DNA of 64,000 nt. It comes from Actinomadura syzygii. GTDB lineage: Bacteria > Actinomycetota > Actinomycetes > Streptosporangiales > Streptosporangiaceae. Location of the stretch: the NCBI RefSeq assembly GCF_008085905.1, contig NZ_VSFF01000006.1, forward strand, positions 248,001 through 312,000, written 5' to 3'. Every line of letters begins with the position of its first letter. Within the stretch, counting starts at the first letter, position 1. Below are positions 32,792 through 41,788 of this stretch, piece after piece. A program made the position numbers and the translations under genes. The notes below the pieces were generated by a model. That model was not told the DNA's origin. It made no database searches and saw only the letters and a list, made by a program, of their open reading frames with translations.

Positions 32792-34930
32792 TCAGCGAGC
32801 CGCGCAGTCGTAGAGGGTAGCGCCGCGCCCGAAGCCCATCGGGCCGCCGCTGGTCGGCGCGGCCGCGCCGCCGTAGGCGGACGGCGGGACGGCCCGGCAG
32901 TGCCCGGACACCCACGCCGTCCGCCGTGCGGGCGCGCCGCCGCGTCCGGGGAAGGGGCCGCCGCCGGGCATCGCGGAGCCGAGGACGAAGCGGAGCTCAC
33001 CGCGCCGCGTCCAGCGCTCCAACTGCCGGACGGACGGGGCGTCGTCCGCCGACATGAAGCCGCCCATGCCGATGACGCGCGAGTCGCTGTGCAGGATGTA
33101 CGGCGACGCCGCCATCGCCCCGCCCTCGACGGCGAGGGTGATCCGCGCGCGGCCCGACTCGCGGCGCGCGTAGTCGAGGATCTTCCGCTGGTCGCCGCTG
33201 AGCCCGGCCCCGTCCCGCGGCCCCGGCCCGGGTGGGAACGGCCCCGGCGGAAGGGCCCCGCCGCGCGGCACGGCTCCGGGCATGCCTCCGGGCATCGGCG
33301 GGCCGGGCGGGAAGCCGCGCGGCCTGCTTCGTCCGCTCCCGCCGAAGGGCGTCATCATCGGGCCCGCCGCCGGGATGACGCCGCCCATCGACCCGGACCC
33401 GTCCGCCGGGACGGCCACCGCCCACGCGCCCGGCGCGACGAGAACCGCCGCCGCACCGACCGCGAGCGCGACGGGCAGCAACCGCGCTGGACGCCACGCC
33501 GCCGCGCACAGCAGGACCACGCCGACCGCGCCGGTCGCGGCCACCGGCCACACCAGCCAGCCGTGCCACTCCGGCGTCCGGCGGATGACGACGACGGCCC
33601 ACGCCACCGTGACCGCGACGATGACCGCCGCGACCGGGGCGGGCCACCGGGCGCCCGCCCGATGCGCGCGGACCAGCACGGTTACCAGCCCTCCGCACAG
33701 AGCGCCGACCGCCGGGGCGAGCTGCGTCGTGTAGTACGGGTGGAAGATCCCTTCCTGCATGGAGAACACGCCGGCGCACACCAGCAGCCAGAGGCTCCAC
33801 AGGACCCATCCCGAAGCGGGGGGCAGAACCACGTCGGCCAGCCGTCCGCGGCGGCGCAGCACGGCCACCGCCAGCGCGGTCGCGATCGCCGCCGCGCACA
33901 CCGGCAGCAGCCAGCTGATCTGGCCGCCGACCGCGTCCCCGAACATCCGCAGCGGGCCGGTGCCGCCGCCGAACATCGCGCCCGGTCCGCGCGGCGCCCC
34001 CGACCCGCCTCCGGGCCCGCCCCACGGCGGCGGCCCCCCAGGGCCGGGACCGCCGCCGGGGCCGGGTCCCTGGCCGAAGACACGGCCGAGGCCGTTGTAT
34101 CCGACGACCAGGTCCCAGGCTGAACCGTCCTCGCTGCCGCCGATGTACGGCCGGTCGCCCGGCCACAGCGCCACCATCGCGACCCACCACAGCGACGAGA
34201 CCGCGAGGACCACACCGGACGCCGCGAGCCGCCCCAGCCTGCCGAGCCACGGGCCGCCCGCGCCGACGAGCCACGCGGCCGTGAAGGCGGGCAGGACCAT
34301 CCACGCCGCCAGCATCTTGGTGACGAACCCGCAGCCGACGAGGAACGCGGCCCCGCACAGCCACCACGTCGCGGCCCGTCCCGCCCGCGCTTCGAGGGCC
34401 CTCGTCAGCGCGTAGGCCGCGCACACCAGCAGCAGGAGCAGCGGGGTGTCGAGGTTGTTGCTGCGGGTGATCGCGACGGTGATCGGCGTCAGCGTCAGGA
34501 CGAGCGCGGCGGCGAGCCCGGCGCCCTCGCCCGCCCAGCGGCGCACCGTCCGGTGCAGGACCAGCACGGCGAGGACGCCCTCGACCACCTGCGGCAGGAC
34601 CAGCGCCCACCCGTGCGGCCCGAAGACTTTCGCGCTGAGCACCTGCGGCCACAGTCCGGCGGGCGGCTTGTCCACGGTGACGACGCCCGCCGGGTCGTAG
34701 GAGCCGAACATGAAGTTGGTGAAGCCCTCGCCCATCGACTTCACGGCGGCGGAGTAGTAGGTGTTGCTCCACCCGAGCGATCCCAGCGCCCACCCGTACA
34801 GGACGCCGGCCAGGACGAGGATCGCGCCGAGCGCGGCGGTCGGCGCCCAGCCCGGCAGGACGCGCGGGCGGGCTTCGGACGGCCCCGTCCGGGACCCTTC
34901 CGAGGCGACGACGTCGGAGGAGGAGCTCAT
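32792..34930 (-). CDS. GT39/PMT-type membrane glycosyltransferase
   Basis: A 712-residue integral membrane enzyme with about eleven helices. Motifs include NTYYSAAVKSMGEGFTNFMF, VDKPPAGLWPQ and LDTPLLLLLVCAAYALTR, as in the ArnT/PMT_2 (GT39) family that transfers sugars from polyprenyl-phosphate donors. A Gly/Pro-rich segment near residues 285-310 and a long Pro/Gly-rich outer stretch near 520-580 are unusual. A soluble C-terminal domain (LRFVLGSAMPGG) lies outside the membrane. ATG 34930 overlaps the GT2-GtrA stop (ATGA). The upstream enzyme probably makes the lipid-linked donor, so this one would decorate an envelope acceptor. Confidence 0.82.
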   Translation of the reverse strand: MSSSSDVVASEGSRTGPSEARPRVLPGWAPTAALGAILVLAGVLYGWALGSLGWSNTYYSAAVKSMGEGFTNFMFGSYDPAGVVTVDKPPAGLWPQVLSAKVFGPHGWALVLPQVVEGVLAVLVLHRTVRRWAGEGAGLAAALVLTLTPITVAITRSNNLDTPLLLLLVCAAYALTRALEARAGRAATWWLCGAAFLVGCGFVTKMLAAWMVLPAFTAAWLVGAGGPWLGRLGRLAASGVVLAVSSLWWVAMVALWPGDRPYIGGSEDGSAWDLVVGYNGLGRVFGQGPGPGGGPGPGGPPPWGGPGGGSGAPRGPGAMFGGGTGPLRMFGDAVGGQISWLLPVCAAAIATALAVAVLRRRGRLADVVLPPASGWVLWSLWLLVCAGVFSMQEGIFHPYYTTQLAPAVGALCGGLVTVLVRAHRAGARWPAPVAAVIVAVTVAWAVVVIRRTPEWHGWLVWPVAATGAVGVVLLCAAAWRPARLLPVALAVGAAAVLVAPGAWAVAVPADGSGSMGGVIPAAGPMMTPFGGSGRSRPRGFPPGPPMPGGMPGAVPRGGALPPGPFPPGPGPRDGAGLSGDQRKILDYARRESGRARITLAVEGGAMAASPYILHSDSRVIGMGGFMSADDAPSVRQLERWTRRGELRFVLGSAMPGGGPFPGRGGAPARRTAWVSGHCRAVPPSAYGGAAAPTSGGPMGFGRGATLYDCAAR

Positions 34931-36321
34931 GAGGGGTCGCTTTCATCGGAGGCGGGAGCGGAGGCCGGACGGCGGCGGAACACCGCCGTGCGCAACACGA
35001 CGAAACGGATCGCGGTGACCAGCACCGACGTGATCGCCAGAACGAGCGTCTCGGCGCCGTGCGAAGCGCCGGGATCGGCCCGCTGGAACAGCAGCACCGC
35101 CGCGGACGTCACCGTGTACCCGAGGGCGAACAGGGCTCCGGCGCCCAGATGCGCGCGCCTCGCGCCGACCGCCGACCCGCGGAACGTCAGCCGCCGGTTG
35201 GCCTCGGTGTTGAGCACCGTCAGCACCACCAGGGAGACCAGGTTGGCCAGCGCCGCGGGCCACCACGAGCGCAGCAGCCAGTAGAGCAGCGCCTGCCCGG
35301 CCGTCGAGACGACGCCGATCGCGACGAAGCAGACCAGCTCCCAGGTGAGCGCCGCCCGCCTCCGCGCGGGCGCGAGCACCGCGTCCGGGTGCTCCGCGCA
35401 CGGATCGGCCCGGCGCGGCACCGCCACGTCCGCGGCCCCGGACGCCTTCCGCCTCGCCATCCGCCACATCCCCTTGAGGTCGTCGAGCGCGGTCCGGACG
35501 ACGTTGACGCGGGTGTCGACGTCCTCCACCCAGTCGACCGGCACCTCGTGGATGCGCAGCCCGTTGTGCTCCGCTAAGACGAGCAGTTCGGTGTCGAAGA
35601 ACCACGCGTCGTCCTCGGTCGCCGCGAGCAGCGGCCGGACGACCCGCGTCCGCGCGGCCTTGAAGCCGCACTGGGCGTCGCTGAACCGGGCGCCGAGCCC
35701 GTAGCGGAGCAGCGCGTTGTAGCAGCGCGAGATCAGCTCGCGGCGCGGGCCGCGGACGGTGCGGGCGCCGGGCGCGAGGCGGCTGCCGATCGCGATGTCG
35801 GAATGCCCGCTGGCGAGCGGGGCGATGAGCGGCAGCAGGCCGTCCAGGCCGGTGGAAAGGTCGACGTCCATGTAGGCGACGATGTCGGCGTCGCTGGTCG
35901 CCCAGGCGGTGCGGAGGGCCAGGCCGCGTCCCTTGCGGTGCAGGTGCACCACGTCGACCCCGGGCAGGTCGGACGCCAGCCACTGCGCGACCCGGAGGGT
36001 GCGGTCGGTGCTGGCGTTGTCGACGACGGTGATGCGCCACGGGAACGGCAGCCGTTCGAGCAGGTAGACGTGCAGCGTGCGCACGCAGCCGGGCAGTGCC
36101 CGCTCCTCGTTGTGGACGGGCAGGACGATCTCGACGGTCGATGTCCCCGGCACGGACACGTCCGGGACGGCGGGGGGCTGGTAGGGCCCGGTCGCGCTGT
36201 GCGCGGCCGGGCCCAGCTCGCTGGGAGCGGGCGTCATGGAGACCTCGGAGGGCAGGGAGCGGGGAGCGCCCGCCGCACCGGGTGCGGGGACGCCTGCCGC
36301 GTCCCGGGGCGGGGACCCCAT
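34927..36321 (-). CDS. GT2 polyprenyl-phosphate glycosyltransferase fused to GtrA-like domain
   Basis: A 464-residue fusion. Residues 60-290 are a GT2 domain (VEIVLPVHNEERALPGC, NASTDRT, DXD in YMDVDLSTG, FKAARTRVV) like DPM1/PpgT enzymes that charge polyprenyl phosphate. Residues 330-455 are a GtrA-type four-helix flippase-like domain (LVCFVAIGVVSTAGQALLYW, NTEANRRLTFRGS). Fusion of donor synthesis with a putative flippase, coupled to a GT39 enzyme, suggests one glycosylation module. Start: ATG 36321 has GGAAG upstream; ATG 36237, 28 codons later, also fits because the first 55 residues are unconserved. Confidence 0.85.
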   Translation of the reverse strand: MGSPPRDAAGVPAPGAAGAPRSLPSEVSMTPAPSELGPAAHSATGPYQPPAVPDVSVPGTSTVEIVLPVHNEERALPGCVRTLHVYLLERLPFPWRITVVDNASTDRTLRVAQWLASDLPGVDVVHLHRKGRGLALRTAWATSDADIVAYMDVDLSTGLDGLLPLIAPLASGHSDIAIGSRLAPGARTVRGPRRELISRCYNALLRYGLGARFSDAQCGFKAARTRVVRPLLAATEDDAWFFDTELLVLAEHNGLRIHEVPVDWVEDVDTRVNVVRTALDDLKGMWRMARRKASGAADVAVPRRADPCAEHPDAVLAPARRRAALTWELVCFVAIGVVSTAGQALLYWLLRSWWPAALANLVSLVVLTVLNTEANRRLTFRGSAVGARRAHLGAGALFALGYTVTSAAVLLFQRADPGASHGAETLVLAITSVLVTAIRFVVLRTAVFRRRPASAPASDESDPS

Positions 36322-36415
36322 GACACTTCCGGCGCCCCCGGAAGATCAACGGGGAGGACCCTGGGAATTGCCCGAGAATCCCGAAACCGCCGCTCGCCCC
36401 TTTAACGGCCCTTCC

Positions 36416-38593
36416 CTAATGGCGTTCCAGCTCGACCCTCGGGAGGAGCCGGGCCAGCGGCGCGGGGAGCCACCAGGCGCGGCGGCCCATCAGCTCCATC
36501 GCCGCCGGGACGATCAGGCAGCGGATGACCACCGCGTCCGTGAAGATCGCCACGGCCATGCCGAACCCGGTCTGCTGGAGCAGCCGGTCCGGGCTGAGCA
36601 TGAACGCGCCGAAGATCACCACCATGATCGCGCCCGCCGCCGTGATCACCGAGCCGGTGTGCGCGAGGCCCTCCCGGACGGCGTGCGACGGGTCGTCCGA
36701 CCGCGTCCACTCCTCGTGGATGCGGGAGATCAGGAAGATCTCGTAGTCCATGGACAGCCCGAAGACGATGGCGAACACCATCACTGGCAGGTACGCCTCG
36801 ATCGGTCCCGGCTCCACGCCGAACAGTCCGTGCTGGAAGACGAGCGTCATCGCGCCGAGCGCCGCGCCGATGCTGAGCAGGTTCAGCAGCGCGGCCTTCA
36901 GCGGGACGAGCACCGACCGGAACACCGCCATCAGCAGCAGCACCGACAGCCCGACGACGATCGCCATGAACAGCGGCAGCCGTTCGGCGACCTTGTCCGA
37001 GTAGTCCTCGGACGCGGCCGTCGCCCCGCCGACCAGGTACCGCGCGCCGTTCTTCGCGGACAGTCCCGGCAGGACGTCGTCGCGCAGCGTGCCGACGAGG
37101 TCGGTGGTCGCCTCGTCCTGCGGCGCGGAGGACGGGAACGCGAGGACGGTCGCGGCCCGTCCGTCCGGGGTGGGCACCGGGTCGGCGGCGGCCTTCACAC
37201 CGGGCGTGTCGTACAGCGCGAGGACCGCCGCCGCGGCGGCCTTCTGAGCGCCCTCCCGGCCGCCGTCGGTCACGACCAGCAGCGGGCCGTTGAACCCGGG
37301 ACCGAAGCCCGTGGACAGCAGGTCGTACGCCTTCCGGCTGGTGGTGCCGGACGGGTCGCTGCCCGCGTCCGAGAAGCCGAGCCGCATCCCGAGCGCCGGG
37401 ACGGCGAGCGCGCCGAGCAGCACGCCCGCCGCGAGCAGCGCGGCCAGCGGACGCCGCTGCACCACGCCCGCGAGCCGCCGCCAAGCGGTGCCCGGCGCGG
37501 CCTTGCCCTTGGCCTCGCGGCGCTCGGCGCGGCGGGTGAACCGGCGGGCGAAGCGGCGGCCGAAGACGCCGAGCAGCGCGGGCAGCAGCGTCAGCGCGGC
37601 GACCATCGTGACCAGCACGGTCAGCGCGACCGACAGCGCCATGCCCTGCAGCGAGCCGAGCCCGAACGCGACGAGGCCGAGCAGCGCGAGGATGACGGTG
37701 CAGGCGGCGAAGAACACCGAGCGCCCGGCGGCGTCGAGCGCGTTCACGGTGGCGCGTTCCGGATCCGCGCCGCGCACCAGTTCGGCCCGGTAGCGGGCGA
37801 AGATCAGCAGCGCGTAGTCGATGCCGACGCCGAGGCCGACGAGGATCATCACCGGCGGCGTCCAGTCGGCGATCGTGAAGACGTGCGACGCCGCGACGAT
37901 GACGGCGACCGTGGACCCGACGGCGAACAGCGCGATGACGATCGGCAGCCCGGCCGCGATGACCGTGCCGAACATCAGCACCAGGACGACCAGCGCGGCG
38001 AGCAGGCCCGCGCCCTCCGCCGCGCCGGTCCCGCCCGCGCCGAGCAGCCGGGCCGCGTCGCCGCCCAGCTCGACCTGGAGCCCGCCGCCCGCCGCCTTCC
38101 GCGCGGTGTCGAAGATCCGCTGCGTGTTGGCCTTCGGCATCTCCCGCGCCGGGACGTCGAGCATGACGGTGGCGTACCCGATCCTCCTGTCCGCGCTGAC
38201 GGCGGCCTTGTCCTGGTACGGGCCGCGGACCTGGCCGACCTCGGGCAGCTTGGCGACGTCGCCCAGCATGGCCGTCACGCGCCGTCGCACGTCGGGCTCG
38301 CCGAGGCCGCCGTCGTCGTGCAGGACGATCTGCACCGTGTCCCCCGCCCGCGCCGCGCCGTGCCCGGCCAGCACGTCGGCGGCCTGCTGCGACTCGGTGC
38401 CGGGCAGCGAGAAGTCGTTGCGGTAGTCGTCGCCCGCGACGGACGCGACCGCCCAGGTTCCGGCGAGCACCCCGACCCACAGGATCAGGGCGAGCCATTT
38501 CCGGCGGTGCGCGAAGCCCGCGACGCGCACGAACACCCCGCGCGGCTCGGGCGGCCGGGTGCCCTCTTCTCGGTTCGTCTCGGTCAGCGTCAT
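36416..38593 (-). CDS. MMPL-family RND transporter
   Basis: A 725-residue RND/MMPL protein with about twelve membrane helices in two similar halves, each preceded by a large outer loop. Motifs include GDDYRNDFSLPGTESQQAAD after the first helix, and GLGVGIDYALLIFARYRAEL and FGLSMDYEIFLISRIHEEW, which carry the conserved GxxxDY/F transport residues. The family exports lipids or other envelope molecules. ATG 38593 is preceded by GGGGGGAG 3 nt upstream; an upstream in-frame ATG lies too far out. It is transcribed as a single gene, 94 bp from the GT2 gene. Confidence 0.9.
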   Translation of the reverse strand: MTLTETNREEGTRPPEPRGVFVRVAGFAHRRKWLALILWVGVLAGTWAVASVAGDDYRNDFSLPGTESQQAADVLAGHGAARAGDTVQIVLHDDGGLGEPDVRRRVTAMLGDVAKLPEVGQVRGPYQDKAAVSADRRIGYATVMLDVPAREMPKANTQRIFDTARKAAGGGLQVELGGDAARLLGAGGTGAAEGAGLLAALVVLVLMFGTVIAAGLPIVIALFAVGSTVAVIVAASHVFTIADWTPPVMILVGLGVGIDYALLIFARYRAELVRGADPERATVNALDAAGRSVFFAACTVILALLGLVAFGLGSLQGMALSVALTVLVTMVAALTLLPALLGVFGRRFARRFTRRAERREAKGKAAPGTAWRRLAGVVQRRPLAALLAAGVLLGALAVPALGMRLGFSDAGSDPSGTTSRKAYDLLSTGFGPGFNGPLLVVTDGGREGAQKAAAAAVLALYDTPGVKAAADPVPTPDGRAATVLAFPSSAPQDEATTDLVGTLRDDVLPGLSAKNGARYLVGGATAASEDYSDKVAERLPLFMAIVVGLSVLLLMAVFRSVLVPLKAALLNLLSIGAALGAMTLVFQHGLFGVEPGPIEAYLPVMVFAIVFGLSMDYEIFLISRIHEEWTRSDDPSHAVREGLAHTGSVITAAGAIMVVIFGAFMLSPDRLLQQTGFGMAVAIFTDAVVIRCLIVPAAMELMGRRAWWLPAPLARLLPRVELERH

Positions 38594-38857
38594 GTTCTCC
38601 CCCCGAAGGGTCGTCCGCGGGTGGACCCCGTTCGGTACTTGACGAAGCGGCCCGCCGAGCTGTGACGCCGATACCGGCGATGTCACATCCGGGCGGGCCG
38701 AGCCGTCACCGGGACATGGGACGGACGGGATCGAACGCCGAAGACCCGCTCGCCAGGTCCTTCGAGGAGCACCGGCCGCGGCACGCTGCCGTACGAGTTG
38801 CGGGAGGCGGCGCGGGTGGCGCCGATGCCGCTCGCCCGCGCGCAGGGCTCCGGCCCC

Positions 38858-38916
38858 CTGGACGTCCGCCCCGCCGCGGTCAACGGCGCCCCCGGCCTGG
38901 TCGTCCCCCTGGCCCG
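38858..38916 (+). pseudogene. Possible fragment of an ECF sigma factor C-terminal (SnoaL-like) domain
   Basis: In the 323-bp gap 38594-38916, one plus-strand frame reads LDVRPAAVNGAPGLVV. This resembles the VNGxxGxVV motif near the end of SigJ/ECF41-type sigma factors. It has no intact gene around it and runs into the Rieske stop. Rest of the gap: nothing recognised. Low confidence; the likeness could be chance. Confidence 0.2.
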
Positions 38917-39573
38917 TCAGGCGGGGCCCTGCGGGACGAAGACCTCCACGACCCCGTTCCGCTGCCGGATCGCGAGGCGCGGCAGGGCCGGGATCGGGGC
39001 CTTGAGGCGGTGGTACAGGACTTCGCCGTCGAGGGCGAAGAGGGCGCCGTGGCAGGGGCAGCGCAGCTTGGTCCGCTCATGGACGCCGAGGCGGCAGCCC
39101 TGGTGCGTGCAGGTGCCGGACACCGCGCGCAGCCGTCCGCCGTCGCGGGTCAGGAAGCCGTCGACGCCGCCCGCGGAGAACCCGTGCACGGCGCCCTCGG
39201 CCACGTCCGCGGCGTTCACGACGGGATGCCAGGCGCCGATGTCGGGGGTCAGGCGCTCGGCGGCGGGCACGGCGGCCGGCGGGCCGACGATCATCCGGTC
39301 GGCGAAGACCCCGGCGGCGGCCCCGGCCGCGCCCACCGCGCCGCCGACGAGGATGCGGCGGCGTACCGGCACGGGCGCGGCGTCGGCCTGGTCGCGGGCG
39401 AGGCGGCGGTGCAGCCCGGCGATGAACTCCTCGCGGGGCGCGCCGGAGCCGGGACGGGCCGCGCGCAGCTCGATGGCCACCCGCAGCGCGTCCGCGTCGG
39501 CGTCGTCCGCCGGGAACGGGCGCGGCCGGCCGCCGTTCAGCAGCTTCTCGACGAAGCGGTGCAGTCGTCTCAT
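38917..39573 (-). CDS. Rieske [2Fe-2S] protein, membrane-anchored
   Basis: A 218-residue protein with both Rieske cluster motifs, CTHQGC and CPCHGALF, near residues 150-170. A short hydrophobic segment near residue 75 after RRR (RRRILVGGAVGAAGAAAGV) looks like a Tat-type or anchor segment. The first 60 residues are cytosolic-like with FVEKLLNGGRPRPFPADD, resembling anti-sigma or zinc-finger-type N-termini that often sit next to ECF sigma genes. ATG 39573 follows the sigma stop by overlap (stop 39584-39586). It probably transfers electrons in the envelope; the partner is unknown. Confidence 0.8.
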   Translation of the reverse strand: MRRLHRFVEKLLNGGRPRPFPADDADADALRVAIELRAARPGSGAPREEFIAGLHRRLARDQADAAPVPVRRRILVGGAVGAAGAAAGVFADRMIVGPPAAVPAAERLTPDIGAWHPVVNAADVAEGAVHGFSAGGVDGFLTRDGGRLRAVSGTCTHQGCRLGVHERTKLRCPCHGALFALDGEVLYHRLKAPIPALPRLAIRQRNGVVEVFVPQGPA

Positions 39574-39583
39574 GGTCACCTGC

Positions 39584-40204
39584 TCATCCCTGGGGAGCCT
39601 GGGCGGGCGGGTCGTCGCGGTCCAGTTCGGCCGCGCGGCGGAGCGCGCGGTGCTGCAGCACCTTGACGTTGCCCACGCTGAGCCCGAGCTCCGCCGCGGT
39701 CTGCTTGATCGTGTACGAGTGCAGGAACCGTAACTCCAGGACGCGCCGGTAGCGCTCGGGCAGCGCGGCGAGGAGCCGTTCCGCCCGCCGCTCGGAGCCG
39801 CCCGTCCCGGGCGCGACACCGGACTCGGCGCCCGGCGCCGGGTCGTTGTCGGCCAGCAGTTCCAGGTCGATGCTGGTGATCTCCCTTCCGAGGGTGCGCC
39901 GCCAGTGCGCGGCCAGCACCGTGCGGGCGGTGGCGAGCAGGTACGCGCGGACCTCGCCGACCGTCGCCGACACCCGCAGCGGCCGCAGCGCGGTGAGGAA
40001 CACCTCGGCCGTGAGGTCCTCGGCGTCCGGCCGGTTGCCGACCTTGCTGAACATCAGCCGGTAGATCCGGTCCACATTGTGCAGGTAGATCGCCTCCCAG
40101 TTCGCGTACGTCTCGCCGTGGACGAGGTGCAGCCGCGCCCGCGGCTCGGGCTCGTCCCCCGCCGGTTCGGCGGTGCCGCGCCGGGCTGACTTCCAGTAGC
40201 GCAT
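39584..40204 (-). CDS. ECF-type RNA polymerase sigma factor
   Basis: A 206-residue sigma factor. Region 2 is FSKVGNRPDAEDLTAEVFL with ALRPLRVSATVGEVRAYLL; region 4 is LPERYRRVLELRFLHSYTIK, then QTAAELGLSVGNVKVLQHRA. The N-terminus begins MRYWKSARRGTAEPAGDEPE. Upstream GAGGG at about -8 supports ATG 40204. The following Rieske protein has a cytosolic N-terminal part and may act as an anti-sigma-like partner (inference). It lies 168 bp downstream of the metallophosphoesterase, so it may have its own promoter. Confidence 0.88.
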   Translation of the reverse strand: MRYWKSARRGTAEPAGDEPEPRARLHLVHGETYANWEAIYLHNVDRIYRLMFSKVGNRPDAEDLTAEVFLTALRPLRVSATVGEVRAYLLATARTVLAAHWRRTLGREITSIDLELLADNDPAPGAESGVAPGTGGSERRAERLLAALPERYRRVLELRFLHSYTIKQTAAELGLSVGNVKVLQHRALRRAAELDRDDPPAQAPQG

Positions 40205-40331
40205 GACGGTTCCCTCTGCCTCCTGCCGCCGTGCCGGAGCGTCTGCCTGGAACACGTCCGCCGGACCCCGGAGGATCACCCGCCCGGCCGAGAGGACGGG
40301 TGATCCGGTCCCGGGAGCCATGTCCGGCGGC

Positions 40332-40387
40332 GTCGCCAGGCCAGCCGCCAGGCCAGTCGCCAGACCAGCCGCTAGGCCAGCCGCCGG
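40332..40387. repeat. 12-bp tandem repeat at the end of the metallophosphoesterase gene
   Basis: Four full units and a partial fifth of G[CT]CGCC-AGGCCA, starting at 40332, 40344, 40356, 40368 and 40380. On the minus strand the unit reads CTG-GCC-TGG-CGG in the gene frame. In the fourth unit the TGG is TAG, which is the stop codon of the metallophosphoesterase. Confidence 0.75.
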
Positions 40388-41313
40388 TCCTTCACGGCCA
40401 GCGCCCTGCGCCCCTTCACGTAGCCGACCTCGCGGACGCCGAGCGCGTCGCGGAGCCGTCCCGCCGGGAGCGTGACCGGGGCGGGCGCGGGCCCGTCGCC
40501 CGGGTGCGGCAGCGGGTACGCGGTGGTCGTGGCGCTGTGGAACGTCACGTTTCCCTCCGTCTTCGTGAAGAGCTGGTGGACGTGCCCGTTCAGGCAGGTC
40601 ACGGACGAGAACCGGCGCAGGAGCGACAGGACCTGCGCGGCGTCGTCCGTCCCCCAGCCCCAGTTCGGGTACATGGCGAACAGCGGGATGTGGCTGAACA
40701 CGACGACCGGAGTGTCGGACGACAGCCCGGCCACGTCCTTGCGGACGAAGTCGACCTGGTCGGCGCCGAGATGCCCGAGCTTCTTCAGGTGCAGCGTGTT
40801 GACGAGCGCGATGAAGTGCACGCCGCGCACGTCGAAGCTGTACCAGCCGTCGCCGCGCGAGCCCGCGCCGAACGCCGTCCGGTACTTCTGGCCCGCGTCG
40901 TCGACGGAGTCGTGCTCGCCGGGGACCGTCCACACGTGGCCGGTCTTCAACGTCCCCATCATCTGCTTCACCTGGTCGAACTGGGCCGGTGTCGCGAGAT
41001 GGGTCAGGTCGCCGGTGTGGATGACGAAGTCCGGCCGCTCGTCCAGTGCGTTGATCTGCGCGATCGCCCGCGAGAACGAGCCGGTGACGTCGGTGTTGGC
41101 GGGCCCCTTGAAGCCGAGGTGGCTGTCGCTGACCTGCACGAAGCGGGGGGACGCGTCGTCCGGGATCCCCCCGCCGCCGTCGTCGGCGTCGCCGACGACC
41201 TTGCTGACCACCTCGCCGCCGGCCACCGCGAGGACGACCGCGCCGCCGAACCACGCGCCGTGCCGCAGCAGCCCGCGCCGCGACATCCCCTCGGCGGCGT
41301 GCTCTCCGCTCAC
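40372..41313 (-). CDS. Exported calcineurin-like metallophosphoesterase
   Basis: A 313-residue protein. A Tat-like signal (SRRGLLRHGAWFGGAVVLAV) is followed by the metallophosphoesterase core: QVSDSHLGFKGP, DFVIHTGDLTH, VPGEHDSVDD, FSHIPLF and NGHVHQLF, which supply the His/Asp metal ligands. It acts outside the membrane; the substrate is unknown. GTG 41313 overlaps the cupredoxin stop by 4 bp (GTGA); ATG 41286 lies nine codons later but has no spaced ribosome-binding site. The C-terminus ends inside a 12-bp tandem repeat, where a TGG to TAG change makes the stop. Confidence 0.85.
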   Translation of the reverse strand: MSGEHAAEGMSRRGLLRHGAWFGGAVVLAVAGGEVVSKVVGDADDGGGGIPDDASPRFVQVSDSHLGFKGPANTDVTGSFSRAIAQINALDERPDFVIHTGDLTHLATPAQFDQVKQMMGTLKTGHVWTVPGEHDSVDDAGQKYRTAFGAGSRGDGWYSFDVRGVHFIALVNTLHLKKLGHLGADQVDFVRKDVAGLSSDTPVVVFSHIPLFAMYPNWGWGTDDAAQVLSLLRRFSSVTCLNGHVHQLFTKTEGNVTFHSATTTAYPLPHPGDGPAPAPVTLPAGRLRDALGVREVGYVKGRRALAVKDRRLA

Positions 41314-41768
41314 GGCTTCACCACCACCGTGCCGTGCATGAACGGGTGGATGGTGCAGATGTAGTCGTAGGTTCCCGGACGGGCGAAGCGGTGGCGGTAG
41401 GTCGCCTTGGCGTCCATCGCCGGGGAGCGGAGCGGCCCCTTCCCGGACGTGACGGTGTGCGGTTCCTCGTCGTCGTTCGTCCAGGTGACGGTCGCGCCCG
41501 CGTGGACGGTCAGGGTCGCGGGCACGAACGCGAAGCCCTTGATGGACACCGCGTTCCCCGCGACCGGGGCCGCCTGCGTCGCCGGGGCCGACGACCCGGA
41601 CGGCATCGTCATCCCAGGCATCGGCGCCGTCTTCGACGACGCCGCACCGGACGGCGACTTCCCGGCCGCGTGGCTCGTCCCGCCGCCGCAGGCCGCGAGC
41701 AGCAGCATGAGCCCGCCCGCCATCGCGACCGCTCCCGGCCATCGCGTCCGGACGGCGATCTCGCTCAT
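41310..41768 (-). CDS. Cupredoxin-domain lipoprotein
   Basis: A 152-residue lipoprotein with lipobox LLAAC near residue 27, a Met/Ser/Pro-rich linker (APMPGMTMPSG) and a plastocyanin-like domain. The type 1 copper ligands are visible as EEPHTV and YICTIHPFMHG (His, Cys, His, Met). It should carry electrons or bind copper on the outer face of the membrane. GAGGAG precedes ATG 41768 by 6 nt. It is translationally coupled to the metallophosphoesterase and follows the haloperoxidase-like gene by 20 bp. Confidence 0.88.
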   Translation of the reverse strand: MSEIAVRTRWPGAVAMAGGLMLLLAACGGGTSHAAGKSPSGAASSKTAPMPGMTMPSGSSAPATQAAPVAGNAVSIKGFAFVPATLTVHAGATVTWTNDDEEPHTVTSGKGPLRSPAMDAKATYRHRFARPGTYDYICTIHPFMHGTVVVKP

Positions 41769-41788
41769 CGGACTCCTCACTCCGGCCC

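Noticed and set aside
36236..38665. Long plus-strand open frame (809 codons) opposite the MMPL gene
   Set aside because: Composition is the antisense of membrane-helix codons, no family motif, no ribosome-binding site; the minus-strand MMPL gene explains the region.
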